From: Brasenia schreberi
Lineage: Eukaryota > Streptophyta > Magnoliopsida > Nymphaeales > Cabombaceae
Assembly: GCA_036023115.1 (NCBI GenBank)
Contig: JAYKKT010000079.1
Coordinates: forward strand, 7,735,501 to 7,799,500
Length of the DNA: 64,000 bases
Direction of reading: 5' to 3'
Every line of letters begins with the position of its first letter. Positions within the stretch are counted from its first letter, which is position 1. The notes beneath the pieces were generated by a model. It had not been told where the DNA came from, did not search any database, and saw nothing but the letters and a program-made list of their open reading frames with translations. Shown here piece by piece: positions 56,806 to 64,000 of this stretch. A program made the position numbers and the translations under genes.

Positions 56806-58590
56806 TACTACTACAACAACAACAATTAAGCCTTTTCCCATAATAGACAGTCACAAACATCTTTTGTACATGTTGATGATTAACTGCCCAATAGTTAGAA
56901 CCATAAAACATGGCAGGTCTAATTGCTTCTCTATAATATTTACCTTTTAACTTTAATGGCATCTTCTTATCACAAAGAATAACTGACGCTCCTCTCCTTT
57001 TTAACCAACCAACATTAATTGTATGCATAATATCTCTATCAATTCTTCCATCACTCTGAAAAATTGACCCTAGGTATGTTTTCTTAATAATGACTAATAT
57101 AAATAAATATGGACTTAAAGTCGACTCTTCATGTAATCTAATATTAACTTCTAAGAAATTTGTTATTCTTTCATGGGTCTTCACACATGTTTGTGCACCA
57201 TCGTACTTGTTTCTTATAAGATTCTTTTATAACAATGAGTTCATTTTATGTTTTCAAAAGATATCTCTTGACACCCTATCATAAAATTTCTCTAAATCAA
57301 TAAAAACATACGAAGGTTTTGTTTTTTTTAAATGTTTCATAAGGCATCTCAATAGATGAATAGTCTCAATTGTAAATCTCCCTAGCATGAGTCCAAATTG
57401 GTTAACTATTGTACTCAATACTTGTTTCGACATATATTCAATATTTCTTTCCTATAATTTCATAGTATCACTCATTAACTTGATGCCCCAATCATTCTCA
57501 CAATCATGGATATCTCTCTTGTTATTGTATATGAATATAAATCTACTATTCCTCTATTCCTCAAGCATCTTCTGATTTCTTAATATTTTATTAAATAATT
57601 TTATAAGACAAGTAATATACCCGTATCTCATAGGATTTCTTAAACTTCTATATGAATATTATTTGGTCCCACAAATTTATCGACCTTCATAAGATTAAGA
57701 GCCTCTTTCACTTCATTCTTTTGAATATGTTGGTAGAAATTATGGTTTATATATTATTTTGATTCGGTTAGCTCTCTAAGTTAATACTAGCACCTATATT
57801 TTCATTAAAAAGCTTATGAAAATAATTTTTTCATCTATTTCTTGTATCATTAGTTGTCAGTAGAATTTTCTCATCCTCATCTTTCATATATCTAACAAAA
57901 ATAAGATTATGAGTATTCTTGTTTGTATGTTTATCCATCCTAAAAGTATTTCTTTCACTTTCTTTTGAGTTGAGCTTTCATATAAATTCTTCTAAAGTTT
58001 AGTTTTGCTTCATTAACAACTAATTTCACTTCTTTGTTTGCTTTTTTATATGCCTCCCAAGTTTTATCAGTCTTGTTGATATAGTACAATTTGTAAAATG
58101 CAGTCTTTGCCTTAATTTTATCTTGCACCACTTCACTCCACCACCATGCCTTAATTTCATTTTCTCAACCAACTTGCATTGAATGTTTTCAAACTCCACC
58201 CATCCTTTCGGCTTTACATTTGTTTGCTTTTTTTATAAGCCTCATAAGTTTTATAGGTATTGTTGGCATAATATAATTTGTAACATGTAGTCATTCGCTT
58301 AATTTTATCTTGCACCACTTCACTCTACCACCAAGCTTATTTTTATTCCGGTATGCCTCCCTTAGATTCACCTAGCGCATTTTTTGTTACTTTCTTAATA
58401 TGCTTAATTATTTGGTTCCACACATCATAAAGTATACCTATATAATTTCAAGCATCTCCTCAAAGAACTTGTAGTTTAAATATATCTTTCTTATTTTTTA
58501 GGTTCCACCATTTAGCCCTAGTAGATCTATATATTTTTTGCCTCTTTGTCTACTTTCTTACCTATAAATTCATAACTGAAAATTGATATT
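56806..58590 (-). mobile_element. RTE-type LINE fragment L3 (minus strand), internally deleted and duplicated
   Basis: It begins with a CAACAACAACAATTAAGCC tail and carries WLKRRGASVILCDKKMPLKL near 56960. It runs up to the linker GESKGGIPE near 58370. The stretch from the RT box FADD to the YLGSIFQSDG motif is missing (join near 57080). The linker segment with VVQDKIK..YKLYY occurs twice (about 58010-58141 and 58205-58340), a tandem duplication. The same family is at 43040-45055. Confidence 0.75.
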
Positions 58591-58849
58591 TAGTAGTTAA
58601 GTTTTCTTCTTGAATTACCTTATAATCCTTACAACACAATTATTACAATCCTTCCTTGAATTGCCTTGCAATCCTTGCAAATCCATAATTGAATTATCTT
58701 GCAAATCACAAACATGAATGCATTAAATCCAAAATTTTAAAACTTATCTCAACTCTTTGAAATAGGAGTCTAGTGATTTTGGTATGGATACAAGTAAAAC
58801 ATGAATAGATTGTTTGCCAATTTTAATCAAATGCAATTTTGCCATGTCA

Positions 58850-59800
58850 CACTATTTTCTAAAATTAACATGCCCCAAATTACAAGAGTCAACAATATAA
58901 AAAATAATATTCTTATTTTTGAGATTCAACTTGAATATAAACTTGCATAGATATCCCTTTCCAAGAAACTCATCTCCCTTAGACAAGATAAATTTGTCCC
59001 CTTCAAATATATTGTTAAACCCAAACTTATTAAGTAAGGAAACCAACACCAAATTCTTCCTTATATTTAGTACAAATAGCACAATCTTACAAGTAAGATC
59101 TCTACCAAAAGTAAATTCAAGTTCAACCATTCATTTGCCTTTCACTTGATCCATAGAAGTATTTCCCATATATAAAACCAGTTTGTCTTCAACACAATTT
59201 TTTAAGACACTTTGGTTTTTACACATGTGACGGATAGCACCAAAGTCAACTCACCAAGATTCTATACCTTCTATCATATTTACTTTCGATATCATGGCGA
59301 CAAGATTGTCCTTAGAAATATTAGGACCCTTCTATTTGTTAAACTTTCTTAAGTATTAGTATTCGCTCTTATAATGACAAGGTTTTTCATAATGATAGTA
59401 TTTATCTTCCTTTTGTTAGGCCTGGTGTCCTTGCCATTGTCTACACGAGATTTTTTAAAATCTTGATTTCTTTTCTTTGAGGGCTCAATAGACTTTGTTT
59501 TCTTCATAATATATACTTTTTCTTGAGCAAATTGATCTTTAGAATCATCTTGTTTTCAGTATTCTTCCTCAAGTGTAAGATAATTACCTATAGCTTAAGA
59601 GAAATATCTTCCTTCTTGCGCTTCAGAGTTTTTATAAACTTCAAAAGAAAGAGTAAGTTTGTCTATAATATAGGAGATGATTATGGTTTGATCCATGCTA
59701 TCTTATGTTACTTAATATTATTAAAGATCCATTTGATATCATGCAATTGCTATATAAAAAATCTACAATCTATCATCTTATAATTATTGAACTGCATAAC
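58850..59800 (-). pseudogene. Copia relic 3, gag/protease/GAG-pre-integrase (minus strand)
   Basis: The open frame 58852-59130 contains CKIVLFVLNIRKNLVLVSLL and DKFILSKGDEFLGKGYLC, then CNLGHVNFRK. These are typical of copia protease C-terminus and GAG-pre-integrase. Upstream, about 59230-59270, the protease loop reads VDFGAIRHMC where VDSGAT-type sequence is usual. A broken zinc knuckle lies near 59370. The remaining gag to 59800 is full of stops. Confidence 0.75.
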
Positions 59801-60059
59801 AAAAAATTTCTTACTTATAGCATCTTCCGTTAGACATAGTCAGCTCGAAATAGGCCTGGCAATTCGAACAAAAATTGAATTGGTCATGGAACTAGTGGTA
59901 ACTGAAATGGTCCCTAGAAATGAATTCCCCCGATTATGGTACATTCATGATTTTCAAAAATTGGCTCGGGATTGGAACTCAAACTAGTACTAGTACCAGT
60001 GGTTTCAAACCATTTCTAAATAGATTATATATATATATATATTAATAATTTAACAAAAC
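59801..60059. other. Short intergenic sequence, possible hAT-like end
   Basis: A short AT-rich run is at 60029-60042. The sequence TAGGCCTGGCAATTCGAAC near 59851 resembles hAT terminal sequence, but no partner is visible. Confidence 0.25.
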
Positions 60060-60290
60060 AAGTTCGTTAGTAACTCAATGGTAGGAAGCACTCTATTGTT
60101 GAGGATGGGGAGTTCGACTCCAAGAGGATGCATGTGCCTTTATCTTCAAAAAAACATCCTAGGTGGTTCTGGTTACAGTTTTGAGCAAACCGGAACCGGA
60201 CATGTCTATCTCTACCATGTACCTCCTTCAAGTTTGTCTTATAGTTTCTTGACACACACCGAATTTTGGTAGGTATAGAAAAAAATATCT
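60060..60290 (+). mobile_element. Candidate tRNA-derived SINE
   Basis: It has an A-box-like TAGTAACTCAATGG at 60068-60081 and a B-box GAGTTCGACTCC at 60110-60121, about 30 bases apart, as in a tRNA-type pol III promoter. A non-tRNA body follows, ending in an A-rich AAAAAAATATC near 60285. The tRNA fold itself is not intact, so it is not a functional tRNA. An alternative is a decayed tRNA gene. Confidence 0.45.
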
Positions 60291-60869
60291 AACAAACAAT
60301 TGAGGATGTGAGCCATACATTAATAGTCATTATCGTTCCACTTCGTTACTTATGGGCTTCTTTAAGGGTCTCACTTTCTTTCTCCTCTGGCCTTCGTGTA
60401 GTAAGAACATATACAACCTTCAATGTGGTGATGATTTCTATGGAAGAAGTGGTCACCATTGAACCTATCCAACTTAATAAACTTACATGTCATCTCTTGA
60501 AGGAAAATAGCCATCTCGACGTAATCAATATAAGAACTAAAAGGTATATAGGATTGACTACATTGGTGGTGACTTCTATGGAAGATGACTTGGCTTCTTG
60601 CGAGATATGGATAATCGGCATTAGTTGAATCACCAAATGGCAAATGCCTTTCTTGGAATCACCAAATGGCAATTGGCCACTTCTAGAATTGAGAAAGGGC
60701 AAATGACTTTTACAAAAATGACAAATTGCAATGGGCAGTCACCAAATAGTTTTTCTTGATTGTATAGACAATAAGCATTTTTCTTTAGAATTTTGACAAA
60801 TCTAGCCTTCTCAAGAGGTCAACACACTAAAAAGATATTAAGAAAAGTAATAGCCTTTGAGATGTGGTA
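60291..60869. other. Intergenic sequence with short repeats
   Basis: Open frames at 60308-60628 (plus) and 60371-60643 (minus) have no recognisable motif. The block AATCACCAAATGGCAA recurs at about 60628 and 60656, with related ACCAAATAG later. I see no gene. Confidence 0.4.
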
Positions 60870-61259
60870 AATGCTAGCATATAGATTTATTTGTCGTCTT
60901 TTCTAAGGACATGCCAGCTAGCTTGCTCAAGCTAGCGAAGATTTTTGAAATATTCTAACTTTTCTGGCGATTTATGGGGAAGCGGGATCTTTTCGTTTTA
61001 AACATTCTTGAACTGATGCTCAGGGGTAAGCTTAAATGCTTAAAACTTTGTTTTTACAAAACTCTAAAAATAATACCAGTGTTCACAGAATTCGATGTAT
61101 TCCTAGTTTGCAAGTTTTATTGCGACTTCGGACGAACCTAAGTCTTTAGAGTTTTAGCTATTTAGGCCTGATATGTGTGTGCACATGTGGTCTATTTTCA
61201 ACGTGGTTTGTGCATAGATTTGGGGCATCTTTGAAAGCTAACGAATGCAAAGATGCACA

Positions 61260-62040
61260 AATATTTTCGAGTTTTTGAGATGATAATGTGAGCTAGGCTC
61301 GAATTGAAAGGGCAACTCACACGACTTTCACAAATGTAAATATCCGAAGTTGAAGTACAACTCATGCAACTTTCAAATATAAATACCAGAAATGTAAAGC
61401 AACTCACACGACTTAATGTAAATCCACACAAAGAGAAATGCAACTCGACATGAAGTAAACTCACACAACTTGAAAATATATAAATATGTTATATCCTAAG
61501 AGTGAAAAGGCTCAATGTGTGTGAGAGTGGAGAGCGGAAAGGCTCGAGTGCTTTTGTGTGCTTCTCGTGTGAAATTGAAATGACAACTCACAAAACTTTC
61601 ACTAAAGTAAATACCCGAATTGAAATATATACTTTAGCTTAAGAGCGGAAAGGCTCAATGCACGTGGGTGTAAGTATGAAATTTAAATGACAACTCACAC
61701 GACTTTCACTAAAGTAAATACCCAAAGGGAAATATATATTTTAGCTTAAAAGCAAAAAGGCTCAATATGTGTGTGTGTAAATGTGAAATTTAAATGACAA
61801 CTCACACAACTGAATGTAACTACCCGAATTGAATTGCAACTCACACACCTTTCACTAAAGTAAATACCTGAATTGAAATATATACTTTAGCTTAAGAGCG
61901 GAAAGGCTCAATGTGTGTGCAATTGTGTGCAATATAAGAGCGAAAAGGCTCAAGTGCACGTGGGTATCCTTTGTGTGCAATTAAGAGCGAGAAGGCTCAA
62001 ATGCACGTGTGTGGATATGTTTCAAGCACAAATATTACAT
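61260..62040 (-). repeat. Tandem repeats in the antisense LTR
   Basis: Units contain AAAGGCTCAATG, ACTCACACGACTTTCA(C/A)(T/A)AAAG and AAATACCCGAATTGAAATATATACTTTAGC. Seven AAGGCTCA/GA occurrences are seen (about 61506, 61540, 61643, 61753, 61899, 61942, 61984). They are less regular than in copy B. Confidence 0.75.
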
Positions 62041-63167
62041 TTCGGAGGTAGACTTCGCTCCATTATTACAACCCGTATCGAATTGAATTTAACTTAGGCG
62101 AGTAATGTAAAACTGAATGTAAATAAACACTTACAAGTGGCCGGTTTTGCCTCTCGAGTGGCTTGGGTCCGTGCTCCTTGGCAGCCACGAGATAGGTCTC
62201 CCTAGGTGGGTTCTAACGTGAGAGTTGAGTTTGGGTTCACTTGGGGGCGGCCAAGTGTTTTATGGTTTAAGATGGGCTGGGTTCGGCCAAGGTCTTAGGT
62301 TAGGTAAGTCCTAGCTAAGTGAGGTTGGGTTGGGCCGTGGGAGGTGGTCCTAGTTAGGTTGGATAGGAGCTAGGTGGGTCACGACAAAAGGGGTGCAACA
62401 AGTGTAGGTCGGCAGGGACCGGTGAGGTGCTCATGGGATATGTGACACGACTAGTTGGCTGTGGACAGGTGCTGGGAGTCGGCTATGGTAGGGGCATGTT
62501 GATGAGGCGATGGCAAAGGCATGGGACAGGTGAGGTGCGGGGGTTATGGCAAGGTGAGGCGTGGGGTGCGGCTATGGCATGGGGTGCTGGTTATGGTGAG
62601 GCGTGGGAAGGTTGGGACAAGGCAAGACGTGTAGGGGGGTGTTGATGTGGAAGGTGCGGCAGGGTGTTTGAGGCGCACTGTGTGATGTGGTGTGCAGTGG
62701 GCAGGGGGTGATGGTTGGTGAGGTGTGGGGCAAGCCAGGCGTTGGATGATGCGCAGGGTGTCTTGGAATCTGCGGGAGTATGGCAGGGTGTCGGGGTGAT
62801 GGGGAGTGCTGGCGAGGCGCGTGGGGTGATGTGGTGTGCAGCAGGCAAGGGGTGCTAGCGCGGCACGCGGGATGATGTGATGCAGCGGGCAGGGGGTGCT
62901 GGCAGGCAAGGGCAGCCATAGGCGAGAAGGGTGCACTACTGGAGTGCAGCGATCGGTTGGGGTGTGCACAGCAAGTGCGCGGGAAGGTGGTGCCGGGATT
63001 TGTAGGTCGGTGAGGAGGCGCTGCTGGAGTGCAGCGGGGGCAGGTGAGGTTGGCTGTGGCAGGGTGCTGGAAGGGACAGGGTAAGTGGGTAGGTTTGAGG
63101 GAAGTGAGGCGGTGGGGCTAAGGGTATGATCTAGGCAAAAACCGAGTGCAAGGTGCACTTGGTTAGG

Positions 63168-63325
63168 GAGTTTAGGCTAGGTTTAGTTTATGTCAGTTTG
63201 GTCTAGGCTAGGTTTAGTTTAGGTCGGTTTGGAGTGGCTGGGCTAGGTTAGGGTGAAGTTTGATGGGGTCGGTTGGGTGAAGTGGGCTAGGTTAGGTGGG
63301 TCAGTTAGGGCTAAGTTAGGGTTAG
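63168..63325. repeat. Short GGTTTAG-like tandem repeats in the antisense LTR
   Basis: GTCTAGGCTAGGTTTAGTTTA(G/T)GTC(G/A)GTTTGG occurs in tandem near 63168-63230, with further GGTTAGG and GTTAGGGTTAGG up to 63325. It corresponds to the CCCTAAA-like motifs of the copy B U3. Confidence 0.6.
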
Positions 63326-64000
63326 GTTTAGAGACCTACCTCTTGGAGCCTTATCCACCCTTTTGCAGCCCTTGAGCCACGCCATTCTTCATGTTGGTGC
63401 AGCCCTTGGTTAAGTCTAGGTCCCCACAAGGTTCGAACCCACACCCTTGATCAAGCCCATATGGCTAGCCCACTTAACAAAGTCAAGCCCACTATTTTTC
63501 TCTCTCTTACTTTATGCACTCTCCCAAGCCTCTCTCCTCAAATTCACGTGAACTTGCACCCCCCTCACCTCTATTTATAGGCAAAGGGGGTGGGTCTTGG
63601 GTTTGGATCTTGGATTTGGTTTTTATGATCCAAATATGATCCAAACACTATTTGGGTTTGGATCTGGATATTTATGTTCAGATCTAATCTAAATTTTTGT
63701 TTCTTCAGTCCTTCTTAGCATCTCAAGACAGGCGATTTTTATGGGCCCTGGCTTCATTAGTGCTTTGTCTTGGGTTGGGTTTTTCCCAGCCTTTTTGTCC
63801 GATCGTCTTCTCACCTTCTAGACTTCGTTTCGTCTAATTTCTGGAATTTTAAGCTTGGGCTTGGATTTCTGATGGTTTTTTTTGTGCTTTGGCTTTGCAT
63901 TTCACATTCAGGGTTGAAGTCTACTTCTAGCCTGGGTTCTTATTTTGCTTTATGGCCCTATTTTCATCAAGGTGGGTTGAACTATTGCCTTTTGACCTAC

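Larger units (their letters stand above)
60870..64000 (-). repeat. Antisense LTR of another Tat-type gypsy element (partial)
   Basis: On the minus strand this reads like the copy B LTR. CTAGCTGGCATGTCC lies near 60910. Diverged copies of the ~110-bp array (antisense GAGCGGAAAGGCTCAATG) lie at 61260-62040, and the Rfrom-GAGC-rich leader is G-rich on plus at 62440-63100. A TATA box TATAAATAGAGG is near 63575 and GGATTTGGAT motifs are at 63590-63700. The element itself continues past the window's right edge. The inner LTR end (TGTAGACA-like) is degenerate or lost. The G-rich region gives open frames on both strands that are not genes. Confidence 0.72.

Noticed and set aside
60068..60140. tRNA gene
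   Set aside because: A and B boxes are present, but no intact cloverleaf or acceptor stem can be formed by eye; treated as a SINE candidate instead.
62427..63158. Long open frames on both strands (glycine/arginine-rich and proline/histidine-rich)
   Set aside because: G-rich tandem sequence of an antisense LTR; frames overlap on both strands and lack domains.
63168..63325. Interstitial telomere
   Set aside because: Only degenerate GGTTTAG-like units within an LTR; no uninterrupted TTTAGGG array.

Overview
The window looks like transposon-dense nuclear DNA of a seed plant, probably an angiosperm. It is dominated by nested Ty3/gypsy (Tat-type, no chromodomain) and Ty1/copia retrotransposons, with RTE-like LINE fragments and a PIF/Harbinger relic. 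Plant-style LTR features and one intron-containing plant-type gene fit this. I see no operons, CRISPR arrays, rRNA genes or convincing functional tRNA genes. All identifications come from reading motifs by eye; boundaries may be off by a few bases, or by tens of bases for decayed copies.

Layout. 1-3046: 3' remnant of a Tat element (copy A: RNase H, integrase, deleted LTR). 3047-4031: unclassified. 4032-4295 plus 18861-19240: one LTR (X1) of a different retrotransposon, split by the next element. 4296-18855: a structurally complete 14.56-kb Tat element (copy B) with 3.3-kb LTRs, 5-bp target duplication GTAGC, gag, protease, a G-patch-like segment, RT, two RNase H regions and integrase, broken by a few lesions. 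19241-20830: three more LTRs of the X family (X2, X3, X4) in an inverted, partly tandem arrangement with primer-binding sites facing each other. 20831-28240: heavily decayed Tat element (copy C) with a complete 3' LTR. 29340-32930: copia relic, plus strand. 34821-40565: copia element with both LTRs, minus strand. 41763-42749: the only host-gene candidate, minus strand, two exons, encoding a serine-rich protein with a C-terminal hydrophobic hairpin. 43040-45055: RTE-type LINE fragment just upstream of that gene. 48150-51300: minus-strand LTR and unclassified sequence. 51880-53260: Harbinger transposase relic, minus. 55480-59800: minus-strand copia relic interrupted by two LINE fragments. 60870-64000: antisense Tat-type LTR running off the window.

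How the parts relate. Copy B inserted into the palindromic X complex, and the sister arm X2 preserves the empty target site. Copies A, B and C share internal organisation but differ greatly in decay: A has only in-frame stops and no frameshifts, B is recent (LTRs differ at roughly 26 sites by eye), and C is a deletion-ridden relic. The points most worth a second look are the X palindrome with its 2-LTR-type junction, an imperfect hairpin beside the polypurine tract that is maintained in both B and C, and a stop plus acceptor-like sequence conserved between protease/G-patch and RT in B and C.
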